Assembly: GCF_000725385.1 (NCBI RefSeq)
Contig: NZ_CP008884.1
Span: 1,984,001 to 2,048,000 of the forward strand
Reading direction: 5' to 3'
Origin: Dyella japonica A8
GTDB taxonomy: Bacteria > Pseudomonadota > Gammaproteobacteria > Xanthomonadales > Rhodanobacteraceae
Length of the DNA: 64,000 bases
How positions within the stretch are numbered: the first letter of the stretch is position 1; each line of letters begins with the position of its first letter. A program made the translations under genes and the position numbers. Of this stretch, positions 28,341-37,611 are shown piece after piece. The notes beneath the pieces are model-generated. The model was not told the DNA's origin and made no database searches. It saw only the letters and a list, made by a program, of their open reading frames with translations.

Positions 28341-28639
28341 TATCGGCGAGGCGGTTCGACAGGCGAGGGTGCTCTAGTCGCTCTCGCCATTCGCCGCCAA
28401 TGGTCGAGAGCTCTCTGAGAGAACACCTCCGGCGTTTCAGATGCGTCTTATGTCGTGCGGTAAGGCGTCGCCGGATCATCCGCATACCGGCTAGGAACAC
28501 TCGTCCGGACTTCATAAGGGTCCCCAGGTTCACGTTTCGATGACGCCAATTCGGCGGCGCGCTGGGGAGGGCTATGCCCGGATTTGGCTCTAGGCACTCG
28601 GACGTGATCAGAGTCCTCGACAGACGAACGGAAATTCAC

Positions 28640-31483
28640 ATGTTCACGCAACGCTACAGTTCGAGCGAATACGGCAACAGGACGAACCACGCCCTGCGCA
28701 ACCGTTGTCTCCCCTTGTTCATCATGACGGCGCTTGGTTCGACGTCAGCGTGGGCGGTGCCGGCGGCACCGGCACCGGCCGCCGCTGCGCCGGAGCCGGC
28801 GGCGGATCCTGGCGCGGTGGAATTCAGCAATGCCTTTACCGGCACCGGTCAGTCGTCAGTGGACGTGTCCCGCTTCGAGCAAGGCGTCACCGTGCTGCCG
28901 GGCAATTACAACGTTGACATCTTCGTCAACGAAGGCCGTATTGCACGCCAGAACATGACGTTTCGTGCCGTCGACGGCATGAAGAACGCACAGCCCTGCT
29001 TCACCTACGCCGAAATGGCGCAGATGGGCGTGGATGTCAGCAAGCTTGACCCCAGCACGGTCAATGCACAGAACGTCTGCATCGCCATCAGTGACGTGAG
29101 CCCCGCGGCTACCGCCAAGATGGACATGGGTGAGCTGCGTTTGGATGTCTCCATCCCTCAGGAATCGCTGCTCAAGCGCGCGCGCGGCTACGTTAGCCCC
29201 GAACTGTGGGAGCAGGGCGAAACCGCCTTCTTGCTGGGCTACAACTTCAACGCATACTCCATCAACCAGAGCTACAGCGGCCCGCGTAACAGCGGCGGTA
29301 CGGCTGTCGGTACCGACGGCAGTCTGACGCAAGTGCAGAACAACGCGTACTACGTGCCGACAGGTAATGGCGGCTTCACGCCCAGCGCCAACGGTAACTA
29401 CATGCTGGCCAACAACGGCACCTACGTGCCGGTACAGATCGGCAGCTACACCCCCTCCAATAACGGGGGCTACAAGTACAACGACATCAACGCTTACCTG
29501 GGCCTCAACCTGGGTCTGAACGTTGCCGGCTGGCGAGTCCGTAGCGTGGAAACCGCGCAGTGGGACCAAAACACCGGTCGCACCACCTGGCATAACTTCA
29601 ATACCACGGCCACTCACGACATTACCCCGTGGAAGGCACAGCTCACCATCGGTGACAGCTACACCCAGGGCATCGTGTTCGACACGACTCCCTTCCGCGG
29701 TCTTACCATCTACAGCGATGACCGCATGCTGCCCGATTCGGAGCAGGGCTTCGCGCCAGTGGTGCGTGGCGTGGCCAATACGCAGGCGCGTGTGGAGGTT
29801 CGCCAGAACGGTAACCTGCTTTACGAAACCACCGTGGCACCGGGCCCGTTCACCATCAGTGATCTGTATTCCACCGGTTACGGCGGCGACCTCAAGGTCA
29901 CCGTGTTCGAAGCCGATGGCACCACGCACACCTTCACGGTGCCGTACTCCGCCGTGCCCATGCTGTTGCGTCCCGGTGTTAGTCGTTGGGCTATCACCGA
30001 CGGCCAGGTGCGCGACACCTCGCTGCAAAATGGCATGCCCTACTTCGTGGAGGGTACCTACCAGCGCGGCATCAACAACTGGTTGACGCTGTACGCGGGC
30101 GTGCAGTCCACCTACCGTAACCTGTACCACTCGTACCTGGGTGGTGCCGCCATCAACACGCCTGTCGGCGCGTTCGCGCTGGATGTCACCAATTCGCACA
30201 CTACCTTGAAGGGAGCGGACAGCTCGCTTTCCGGCTACAGCACCCGCCTGTCATACTCCAAGGCAATCCCGACATCGGGTACCACCCTGGCGGTGGCCTC
30301 TTACCGCTACTCCAACGGCAACTTCCTGTCACTGACGGACGCCGTGCAGACGCAGGATCAACTTATCAGCCTGCGCGACACCAGCAACTGGGCCGTACCC
30401 CCTGTGCTGCGCTCCAAGCAGCGCCTGCAGGTTACCCTCAACCAGGACTTTGGTGGCCGGGGCGGGCAGCTCTACTTCAACGGTGCCCGCAACACCTACT
30501 GGAATGGGATGCCCGATGCCACCACCTATCAGCTCGGCTACACCAACACCTACCGCAGGGTGAACTTCGGCATTACCGCCAGTCGCACGTACTCGTCCAG
30601 CCCGATGTTCAACGGCAGTCGCTACGACAACCAATTCGGCCTGAACGTCTCCATCCCGCTGGGTGGTCCGTCCAGCAAGCATGCGCCCATGTTGTCGACC
30701 TCGTTGCAGCACGACGACACCATGGGCAACAACGATCGCGTCGGCATCAACGGCACCTTCGGCGATCGCAGCCAGTACACCTACAACGGCAACGTCAACT
30801 ACACCGGCCAGGGCAACAGCTCCACCACGGCCAGCGGCAACATGGGTTGGCAGGCGGCCTACGGCAACCTCAACGGTGGCTACTCCTACTCCAACCACTA
30901 CCAGCAGGGCTCGGTGGGTGCGTCGGGTGGCCTGGTCGTGCATGGCGGTGGCGTCACGCTGGCCCCGCAGATCGACCTCACCAGCCCCATCGCCATCATC
31001 GAGGCACCGGATGCCAAGGGTGCGCGCGTCTCCAGCAGTGGCCAGACCAAGATCGACAGCCGTGGCTATGCGGTGGCTACCAGCCTCATGCCGTATCGCA
31101 TGAACGACGTGACGCTGGATCCCACCAGCACGTCGATGGACGTGGAGCTGCAAACCACGCGTGTGCAGACCGCGCCGCGCGCCGGTGCCGTGGTGCCGTT
31201 GAAGTTCAACACCGTCAGTGGCCGCGCTGCCCTGATCCGCGCCAAGCAACCAAATGGTGATGCGCTGCCGTTTGGTGCGGAAGTGCTCGATGCCAGCGGC
31301 AACAGTGTAGGCACCGTGGGCCAGGGTGGGCAGATGTTTGTGCGCGGCGCGGAAGATGGCGGCACCTTGCTGGTGCGCTGGGGCGACAGCGTCCACGAAC
31401 AGTGCAAGGTCCAATACCAATTGCCGGCACGTGCGAAGGGGCAGGCGTCGAGCCTCCAGTCCGCCGATGCGGTGTGTCGTTAA
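28640..31483 (+). CDS. Outer-membrane fimbrial usher, FimD/PapC family, with an unusual insertion
   Basis: 947 residues from ATG 28640 (an in-frame ATG at 28574 is also possible). The order is: signal region ending SAWAV; an Ala/Pro-rich linker; N-terminal chaperone-binding domain (FNEGRIARQ-like VNEGRIARQNMTFRAVDG, CFTYAEMAQMGVDV); barrel (LLGYNFNAYSINQSYSG, RGLTIYSDDRMLPDSEQGFAPVVRGVA, GPFTISDLYSTGYGGDLKVTVFEADG); and C-terminal domain (GAVVPLKFNTVSGRAALI, LVRWGD). Residues about 214-277 are an Asn/Gly/Tyr-rich insertion with repeated Y-x-P-x-x-N-G units between two early barrel strands, absent from FimD and PapC. Confidence 0.92.
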   Translation: MFTQRYSSSEYGNRTNHALRNRCLPLFIMTALGSTSAWAVPAAPAPAAAAPEPAADPGAVEFSNAFTGTGQSSVDVSRFEQGVTVLPGNYNVDIFVNEGRIARQNMTFRAVDGMKNAQPCFTYAEMAQMGVDVSKLDPSTVNAQNVCIAISDVSPAATAKMDMGELRLDVSIPQESLLKRARGYVSPELWEQGETAFLLGYNFNAYSINQSYSGPRNSGGTAVGTDGSLTQVQNNAYYVPTGNGGFTPSANGNYMLANNGTYVPVQIGSYTPSNNGGYKYNDINAYLGLNLGLNVAGWRVRSVETAQWDQNTGRTTWHNFNTTATHDITPWKAQLTIGDSYTQGIVFDTTPFRGLTIYSDDRMLPDSEQGFAPVVRGVANTQARVEVRQNGNLLYETTVAPGPFTISDLYSTGYGGDLKVTVFEADGTTHTFTVPYSAVPMLLRPGVSRWAITDGQVRDTSLQNGMPYFVEGTYQRGINNWLTLYAGVQSTYRNLYHSYLGGAAINTPVGAFALDVTNSHTTLKGADSSLSGYSTRLSYSKAIPTSGTTLAVASYRYSNGNFLSLTDAVQTQDQLISLRDTSNWAVPPVLRSKQRLQVTLNQDFGGRGGQLYFNGARNTYWNGMPDATTYQLGYTNTYRRVNFGITASRTYSSSPMFNGSRYDNQFGLNVSIPLGGPSSKHAPMLSTSLQHDDTMGNNDRVGINGTFGDRSQYTYNGNVNYTGQGNSSTTASGNMGWQAAYGNLNGGYSYSNHYQQGSVGASGGLVVHGGGVTLAPQIDLTSPIAIIEAPDAKGARVSSSGQTKIDSRGYAVATSLMPYRMNDVTLDPTSTSMDVELQTTRVQTAPRAGAVVPLKFNTVSGRAALIRAKQPNGDALPFGAEVLDASGNSVGTVGQGGQMFVRGAEDGGTLLVRWGDSVHEQCKVQYQLPARAKGQASSLQSADAVCR

Positions 31484-31537
31484 TTACTGAATTTGAACTC
31501 AGGCGCTTCAGCCAAAGAGCGCAACGAGAGTACTGAT

Positions 31538-32671
31538 ATGAAGTTATTCAACTCAAAGTCATCACGCTTGACACGTTTTATCCTTGCGGCACTGCTGCTC
31601 ATGTTTTTCTCACAAGGCTCATGGGCAGCGTGGTGCTCCAGTGGTGGCGGCCAGGCCTATACGTTGACGCTGCCGGCTACGATTGCTGTGCCACGTGATA
31701 CACCCGCGGGTACGCCGCTTACCCAATGGTATGACTTCGGCAAAACGACCTTGTATTTTGGCTGTGGTTCCTCATCAGGCGCCTCAGGCAATGCATACCA
31801 AGGCGTAGGCTTGACCAATAGCGGAAAGACATATGCCGAAGCAGGTAGGACCTATACGCTTTACGACACCGGCGTGCCTGGTGTGGGCATGGCGGTGGGG
31901 CTATTTACCATGAACACCGCAGCCTGCACTGCGGGAGGCGGGGGCTGGTACGGACCGGGCAATTTGAGCCCTACGGGAGGCGCCATGGACGCTGGACGTA
32001 CCCCTCCTCCTGCAGGATGGACAGGAGAGGGTTGCGCAGCTTTTAACAGCAGTTCAAATAACAATCTGGGAGGTAACGTCCAGGTCAAGCTTGTGACTAC
32101 CGGCCCTGTATCTCCTGGAGTGACAACGGCTGGGGAAATAGTGCGTGGAGCGAGCTATTACAACGGCGTCATCAATAGCGGCAACCCCATGATGTCGGTT
32201 TCTGTGACGTCCACCGCAATCACCACCCTGGCATGCACCACGCCCGATGTGATTGTGCCCTTGGGTAGCCATGCTGCAACTGAAATGGGTTCGATGGGAT
32301 CCACCACGGTGGCAGTCAACTTCCATATTAGTATGAACAACTGCCCGGCAGGCCTTGGAACAGGGATCGGTGGCATCACTACGGTCCTGCCCGCCATTCA
32401 GTACCGTATCGACGCGGCGACGACTGTGGCTAACAGCGCACAATCGGTGGTGACCCTGGATAGCTCATCCAGCGCGACCGGAGTGGGCGTGCAGTTGCTG
32501 GATGGCAATGGCGCCGTCATGCCGCTCGCTACGTATAAGACATTCAGTGGCTATGACACGACTAACGGCGGCAGTTACATCATTCCGTTCAAGGCGCGCT
32601 ATTACCGGACGGGCAATATTACTCCGGGATCAGCCAACACCTCGATGACCTTCACCATGCTCTATCAGTAG
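31538..32671 (+). CDS. Fimbrial tip adhesin-like protein
   Basis: 377 residues with signal peptide ending QGSWA. The N-terminal half (residues about 28-205; CSSGGGQAYTLTLPATIAVPRDTPAGTPL, TLYFGCGSS) looks like a lectin-type adhesin domain. The C-terminal half is a pilin domain, with TTLACTTPDVIVPLG and a terminal beta-strand TSMTFTMLYQ for chaperone recognition. This two-domain, one-per-fibre layout is that of FimH-like adhesins. The receptor cannot be predicted. Last gene of the operon, 54 bases after the usher. ATG 31538 was chosen for its signal peptide. Confidence 0.85.
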   Translation: MKLFNSKSSRLTRFILAALLLMFFSQGSWAAWCSSGGGQAYTLTLPATIAVPRDTPAGTPLTQWYDFGKTTLYFGCGSSSGASGNAYQGVGLTNSGKTYAEAGRTYTLYDTGVPGVGMAVGLFTMNTAACTAGGGGWYGPGNLSPTGGAMDAGRTPPPAGWTGEGCAAFNSSSNNNLGGNVQVKLVTTGPVSPGVTTAGEIVRGASYYNGVINSGNPMMSVSVTSTAITTLACTTPDVIVPLGSHAATEMGSMGSTTVAVNFHISMNNCPAGLGTGIGGITTVLPAIQYRIDAATTVANSAQSVVTLDSSSSATGVGVQLLDGNGAVMPLATYKTFSGYDTTNGGSYIIPFKARYYRTGNITPGSANTSMTFTMLYQ

Positions 32672-32698
32672 TCCTCCAACACTGATGCTGCAACGTGA

Positions 32699-32730
32699 GC
32701 AACGCCCCGCATGGTGCGTTGCTTTTTTTT
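32699..32730 (+). terminator. Intrinsic terminator of the fimbrial operon
   Basis: GCAACGC ... GCGTTGC stem followed by T8, 27 bases past the adhesin stop. Confidence 0.9.
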
Positions 32731-32782
32731 AAGGAAACCGGGGACGGAGGTAGTTAAGTCCGTTCCTAAAGAGTCTTGATAG

Positions 32783-32811
32783 GAGCCGTCCACGCGGCTC
32801 GTGTTTTTTCA
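32783..32811 (+). terminator. Second hairpin with T-tract
   Basis: GAGCCG-TCCACG-CGGCTC followed by GTGTTTTTT. Possibly a relic of the decayed element next to it. Confidence 0.55.
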
Positions 32812-32845
32812 GAGATTGATTGAGTCGTGACGTAGCGTCGCCGGC

Positions 32846-33031
32846 CTAAGTGCTGCCTGGACGTCCCGTTCGGCGCAGGGTTGCTGGGCGGCCCAGCGCA
32901 TTCTCGGTCATGGCAATGAACCTGGGGCTGCCGAGTGCGCGCTCTCGGCGAAGGTGCTCACGAATGGGAAGCAGCACGTCGTCGTTGATGCCTGCGCGCA
33001 GCCATGCGCGATAAGCAGCACTCCGCTGTGC
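32846..33031 (-). pseudogene. C-terminal remnant of a REP-associated tyrosine transposase (RAYT)
   Basis: About 61 residues before the stop read AQRSAAYRAWLRAGIND, IREHLRRERALGSPRF and ALGRPATLRRTGRPG. This is the characteristic C-terminus of RAYT (Y1/TnpA-REP) proteins of Xanthomonadales. The catalytic N-terminal two thirds, with the HUH motif and Tyr, are missing: upstream in the same frame the sequence becomes the antisense of a VOC remnant. RAYTs mobilise REP doublets like those in this window. Confidence 0.75.
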
Positions 33032-33067
33032 CGGCTCATGGCTATGGCAAGAAAGGCATCGCCCACG

Positions 33068-33277
33068 GTCGCGGATCACCGGAGCGCCCCGGTGAATGCC
33101 TTGGGCTATCTGCGTGCCATGTTTACCGTGGACGACATGACCGAGACGCTCGAGAAGCTCCGTAAGTGCGGCGCGCAGCTCGTAGGCGAAGTAGTGCGTT
33201 ACAAAAACGCGTATCTGCTCTGTTACATCCGAGGGCCAGAAGGGCTGCTCATCGGACTTGCCCAGGAGATCGGCTGA
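33068..33277 (+). pseudogene. C-terminal remnant of a VOC-family (glyoxalase/dioxygenase-like) protein
   Basis: About 69 residues (MFTVDDMTETLEKLRKCGAQ, LVGEVVRYKNAYLLCYIRGP, EGLLIGLAQEIG) match the second beta-alpha-beta-beta-beta module of VOC proteins, including the Glu in RGPEG that is usually a metal ligand. The N-terminal module is absent and the remnant abuts the RAYT fragment, so both were truncated by a rearrangement. Confidence 0.75.
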
Positions 33278-33429
33278 GCGACGGTGCTGCCAAAGCGCGC
33301 GCCGACGTCGGATGCATGGACATTGAGCGTCCTGGGATTCAGGCGACTGGGTGGCGGACTTAATTACCCTCGTCCCTTTGCGTCGTTTGCTTTTCGTTTG
33401 CTTTTGGCCTGACCATCCCTTTTGGCCTG

Positions 33430-33456
33430 AAAAAAGCCCCCTGTCGGGGGCCTTTT
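33430..33456 (-). terminator. Terminator of the FkbM-family gene
   Basis: GCCCCC-TGTC-GGGGGC flanked by A6 on the plus strand and T5 on the other side, 6 bases past the gene's stop; works on the minus strand and possibly both. Confidence 0.85.
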
Positions 33457-33461
33457 TCAGA

Positions 33462-34205
33462 TCAGATTTCGTGCAGATGGTCGAACGACAACCGTCCTTC
33501 GATCGGCGCCGCAATGACGTTCTGCGATACGCGACCCGGGAAGAAATTGTCGCTCTGGTCGGCGTAGTTGTCCTTGTTGAACAGGTAGGGCAGGTGGGAC
33601 CAGCAGCGGTAGCCGAGTTCCTTGATGGCTTTCACCTCGGCAATGGACTGCTCGGCCGTGCCCAGGCGCAGGTAGATCACCGGGCGATGCTTGCGCACGG
33701 TTTCCTCGGCACCGCCAAGTACGCTTTCCAGCGTGCCCGGCTGGTTCACCTTCAACAGGTGCAGCGCCTCCAGGCCCAGGCTGTCGATGTTGGTCACGCG
33801 CACGCGTTCGTTGGCGGCGCTGCCCATGCTCGGCAACAGGTCCGACAGCTGCGTCACGCTGGCGTGACGACCCAGCCACACCGGCAAGGTGTGCACGTTG
33901 GTCAGGCCGTTGATGGCCAGGTTGGCGCACAGCTGCTGGAAGTCCAGCCGGCGGGGCTCGGCGGTATGCACTTCACCCTGCACGCCAACGGCGCGTGAAA
34001 GCCAGAGTGTATGGGCGCCGTAATCCGCACCAAACTCCACCACGGTCTGGCCTTCCTCGACGAAGGTGCTGAGCAGGTCCAGTTCCTGCTCCATCCATTC
34101 GCCCAGCAGGTTGAGCGAGCGTACGGCAAGGTTATCGGCGGTAACGGCATTCATCACGCCATAACGCGTGTTCCACATGCGGTGTGACACTTCGGCAGCG
34201 TTCAT
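33462..34205 (-). CDS. FkbM-family SAM-dependent methyltransferase
   Basis: 247 residues. Motif I is VVEFGADYGAHTLWLSRAVG (an AdoMet-binding glycine-rich loop, slightly altered from VxDIGAN). The following strand is GEVHTAEPRRLDFQQLCANLAINGL, and IDSLGLEALHLLKVNQPGTLESVLGGAEETV matches the FkbM core (LLKIDVEGxE...VL). Typical substrates are sugar hydroxyls of glycans or glycopeptides; the substrate here is unknown. AGGAGA precedes ATG. A large unknown protein lies 34 bases upstream on the same strand, so the two are probably co-transcribed. Confidence 0.87.
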   Translation of the reverse strand: MNAAEVSHRMWNTRYGVMNAVTADNLAVRSLNLLGEWMEQELDLLSTFVEEGQTVVEFGADYGAHTLWLSRAVGVQGEVHTAEPRRLDFQQLCANLAINGLTNVHTLPVWLGRHASVTQLSDLLPSMGSAANERVRVTNIDSLGLEALHLLKVNQPGTLESVLGGAEETVRKHRPVIYLRLGTAEQSIAEVKAIKELGYRCWSHLPYLFNKDNYADQSDNFFPGRVSQNVIAAPIEGRLSFDHLHEI

Positions 34206-34239
34206 TGGGGTTGTCTCCTGTAAAGGGGTAGAGGGGGAT

Positions 34240-37161
34240 CTATCGGGCGGTGTGGCCGGTGCTCTGCGACAGACGCATGCACTGGTTCAGGCGTTTCCAC
34301 TGGGGTTCATGGGCCGCCGTGGTCATCACCGTCGGCTGGTTGGCGAGCGACGCGTGCCATAGCCGCAAAAGGTCCGCGTCGTGGCAGCCCGCGTCCCACG
34401 CTGCTTCGCAAAGCTGGCTTGCAACGGCCACGTTGCCCGCAACAAACTCGCAGCGGGCCGACAGGCGCAGGGCCTGGGCGTCGTACGGCATTGCCTTGAG
34501 CAACCGCCGTGCCAGGGCAACCAGCGACTGCAACTCACCGGCCGATGGCGTGGCGGTTTCCAGCAGCGCCAGACGTGCGTTGATGCCGCAGGTCAGGGCG
34601 CGGGCCAGGTTGCCGTCGTCCATCGATGCCGACCCGTCGGAGAAGCGAATGGCCTGCTCCAGCGCCGTCTTGCGTTCACGTGGGTCCAGCAGTGGAGCAC
34701 GCGCCAGGGCGATCTCGGCTCGCTCTAGCGCCACGGTTTCGGCGAAAAGCACGGGGGATTGCGCGCCCACCAACAAAGCGTCCGCCTGGCCCAGCGTTTC
34801 CAGTGCCTCGCCGATCATTTCGTGGCTGGAGCGCAGACGCAGGTAATACGCCCGCGCAAATTGCACAGAACCAATGTCATCGGGGGAAAGCGACGCCATG
34901 CGCTCGAATAGCGGTTCGGCCTCCGCCAGCTTTTCGCGGGCGGGGCGGTCGCTCAGCATGCCCGACCACTCGCGCAGTATCTGGATCCACGATAGCAGCG
35001 GCAGGATGGATCGCGCTTCTGCCAGCTTCGGCGCATACATGTCGCGCAACTGGCGCAGGCGCATCACACACGCGGCGCCTTTCAGGTGCTGCAGTCGCGA
35101 CAGCTCAATGTCGATCTGACGGGCGAGCCATTGGTCGCGCATATCCTGCGGCGCATGCTCCGGCACCTGATTCAGCACCTCCACGGCGCGGGTGAGCAGC
35201 GCATCCGCCGCCCGGCCCTGCAGGCTACGGGCCTGGGCTTGCCATATCGTCATCATCAGCCAGCGCGCGTCGGCGTCCATATTCGCCATGGGCAGGCCAG
35301 CCAGCCGCTGTTGCGCCCGCTCAAGCAGCGACGCCTGCTCGTCGGTCGCGGCCAGCATGGCGCGTTCGTATAGCGTGCGGGCGTGCTCCAGCGCAGATCG
35401 CGCATCGCCTTGGCGCGCCGAGTTCGAGCTGCCCATCAGGCGCAGCGCCGCATCCAGGCTTTCGGCGCGCGCCTCTCCCTGCCGCCGGTCCGCCATAAAC
35501 AGATGGCAGCGAACCAGGGCGCCACCCAGCATCGGCTCGGCGTCCGGGTCGGCCACCATCGCACGGTGAAACGCCTGGATGGCGCGTGTCACGGCATCCT
35601 CGGCATTCGGGCCGTTGTCGCGTGCCACGCGCCACCAGCACCAGCCCGCCACGGTCCATGCCTCGCCCGATGCGAGCGAGGCATCCAGTGCGGGCGCCAG
35701 CGCGTCCAGTGCCTTCCACGGGTAGCCCAGGGTCAGCTGCTTCTTGGCCTCGCTTATGGCATCGCGCTGTAGCACCTCCGCTGCCATGGAGTCTCGCCGT
35801 TGCGCCTCCATGCGCAAGGCTTCGCGCTCCAGCGCTTCACGTTCCCGCGCCTTTCGACGCTCAATCTCCAGGCGCTCGGCTTCCTGACGCGCCAGCTCGC
35901 GCTGCGCCGCCTCCCGTTCCATCGCTTCGCGCTGCAAGGCCTCAATGCGCTGCGCCTCGCGCTGCTGATGCTCACGTTCCATCGTCTCGCGTCGCATCGC
36001 CTCCGCACGCAGCGCTTGCTCATGCGCCTGCGCTTGCGCTAGCAACAGCGTTGCCCATGCCTGCGGCGGTTCGTTCGCTTCGCGCGCTTCATGCGCCGGC
36101 TGGGCTGGCGGCGCGGTTTGCGTTCCGGACACCCAATGGAGAAAGGTGTCATCGTCCATGGATAAATCGACCTTCGCCGGGCGAAGGGGTTTGGTCAGCC
36201 CATAGCGGCTATCCGTGGTCGGCTTCATCAAAAGCGAGCCATGGCCGGCCTCGGTCCAGCTCTCCACCTGTACGTTGCCAATCGGCCATCCGCGAGAAAG
36301 TTCTGGCGGGTCTACGCCGAAGAATGGCGAAGCGTTGGGCGAGGGCGAGGCGTACTGCCATCCGTCCCACCCAATCCGCGCAACACGGCCTTGCGTGGGT
36401 TTGGCTTTGTCCCTTTGAGCGCGACGGTATCCGGCAAAGGTCAGCAGGCCCGCCACCATCACCACCAGCGCCGCTGGGCCAAGTGTTTCCCACGAACGCC
36501 AGGGCATCCCCTCTTGCGCCGGGGCAGGCGTCATGGAGGGCGCCCGCGGCACGTCAGGTTTCTGGGTAGGCAGGGGGCTCACCGCCGTGGGCGCCGATGC
36601 ACCGGCAGGCGTGTCGACATAACGTGTCGACGCAGCCGTGTCGTCTATCAATAGCCCGAACTCCGATTCGTCGCTCATTGCTCCGGCAGCGATAGGTAAG
36701 CCCATCGTGTCGGCGGGATCCGGCGAGGCGCTTCGCGCCGTAGTTATGTCAACCAGACCGCCCGCGCGCATGTTTTTCATAGGCGCGGACGCAGCCGGGC
36801 GCAGCGCTCCGTCGTTCGGCGCGGCGATCCATGCCGACGCAGACGAGCCGGCATCGACAGGGGACACGGGCGGCGCATCGGCGTGCTGGCTACTGTGCGC
36901 CTTCTTGTTGAGCGGCTGGCCCGTCGCGTGCTGGCAAGCCGCTACAGACGCGCACGCCAACAGCAGCCCCGCCACGCCGGTCGGCGTTATTTTCATGCCC
37001 AGCGCGTTCACGCGCTTCGAATCCACCCTCAACCACGGAGCCGCCGGCAAGCCTGCCGGTGACCTCTCGCCTGCAGGGTGGTCGCGGCCAGGTGAAAAGA
37101 CATGCCAGGGCCAACCGGCACTCTTTTCCTGTACCGCGTGCGGGTTGTGTGGCGTGGTCAT
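34240..37161 (-). CDS. Large membrane-anchored protein with coiled coil and helical repeats, function unknown
   Basis: 973 residues from ATG 37161, chosen for GGAG 8 bases upstream; an internal ATG at 36996 would begin at a lipoprotein-like MKITPTGVAGLLLACASVAAC. The order is: hydrophobic segment with lipobox-like LLLACASVAAC (residues about 64-76); a Ser/Ala/Pro-rich periplasmic-type linker; a second transmembrane segment (LGPAALVVMVAGLLTFAGY, about 235-253); a domain with Trp/Gly motifs (IGWDGWQYASPSPNASPFFG); a charged Glu/Arg/Gln coiled coil (about 400-480); and about 460 residues of Ala/Leu-rich helices resembling tetratricopeptide repeats. I do not recognise the family. Its position just upstream of the FkbM gene suggests a joint role, perhaps in surface glycan or pilus-related assembly. 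Confidence 0.7.
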   Translation of the reverse strand: MTTPHNPHAVQEKSAGWPWHVFSPGRDHPAGERSPAGLPAAPWLRVDSKRVNALGMKITPTGVAGLLLACASVAACQHATGQPLNKKAHSSQHADAPPVSPVDAGSSASAWIAAPNDGALRPAASAPMKNMRAGGLVDITTARSASPDPADTMGLPIAAGAMSDESEFGLLIDDTAASTRYVDTPAGASAPTAVSPLPTQKPDVPRAPSMTPAPAQEGMPWRSWETLGPAALVVMVAGLLTFAGYRRAQRDKAKPTQGRVARIGWDGWQYASPSPNASPFFGVDPPELSRGWPIGNVQVESWTEAGHGSLLMKPTTDSRYGLTKPLRPAKVDLSMDDDTFLHWVSGTQTAPPAQPAHEAREANEPPQAWATLLLAQAQAHEQALRAEAMRRETMEREHQQREAQRIEALQREAMEREAAQRELARQEAERLEIERRKAREREALEREALRMEAQRRDSMAAEVLQRDAISEAKKQLTLGYPWKALDALAPALDASLASGEAWTVAGWCWWRVARDNGPNAEDAVTRAIQAFHRAMVADPDAEPMLGGALVRCHLFMADRRQGEARAESLDAALRLMGSSNSARQGDARSALEHARTLYERAMLAATDEQASLLERAQQRLAGLPMANMDADARWLMMTIWQAQARSLQGRAADALLTRAVEVLNQVPEHAPQDMRDQWLARQIDIELSRLQHLKGAACVMRLRQLRDMYAPKLAEARSILPLLSWIQILREWSGMLSDRPAREKLAEAEPLFERMASLSPDDIGSVQFARAYYLRLRSSHEMIGEALETLGQADALLVGAQSPVLFAETVALERAEIALARAPLLDPRERKTALEQAIRFSDGSASMDDGNLARALTCGINARLALLETATPSAGELQSLVALARRLLKAMPYDAQALRLSARCEFVAGNVAVASQLCEAAWDAGCHDADLLRLWHASLANQPTVMTTAAHEPQWKRLNQCMRLSQSTGHTAR

Positions 37162-37611
37162 CCTCGTCGCTCCGGGGGAGATGGAAAGCAGGACAGGAAG
37201 ACTAGAAGTTGCCCAGCGGGCCAGTAACGGGATGAATCCGAAAAGCACCGCGTGACCTTTGCCCTGCGACGATCATCAGCGTATGGCTTAACCCCGCCGC
37301 GTCATAACTGCCTGACCCATATCGCCATGGTGCGATGGTGACGCAACCAAGCGATGGTCAGGCGCCCCGCGCATGGCACGACCTTTTCATGCGCTGAAAG
37401 AAAACGTTGCTATGCGAGCCGGGCGGCTTTCACATGGTCGCCTCTGCACGCTTTCGGGCGAGTGCCCAGTGTGACAAGCCGCCTACTTCCATCGCCGCAG
37501 GGCGTCGCCGCACACGCCTCTTGTCAACACGAACGCCACCAAGCTAGCGCCTTGCTAAGAGTCGCTAACGAAACTACCGAGTGGCTCGGAGCCCGGGTGT
37601 GAAGACGGTGG
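37162..37611. other. 450-base gap with no recognisable gene
   Basis: Contains the promoter region of the large minus-strand gene and DNA leading into an OmpA remnant. No frame here has a family signature. The remnant's missing upstream part could be scattered here, but I cannot identify it. Confidence 0.5.

Noticed and set aside
25547..32730. Fimbrial operon as an island inserted at tRNA-Val
   Set aside because: No integrase and no second copy of the tRNA 3' end seen at the other side; only proximity and decay support it.
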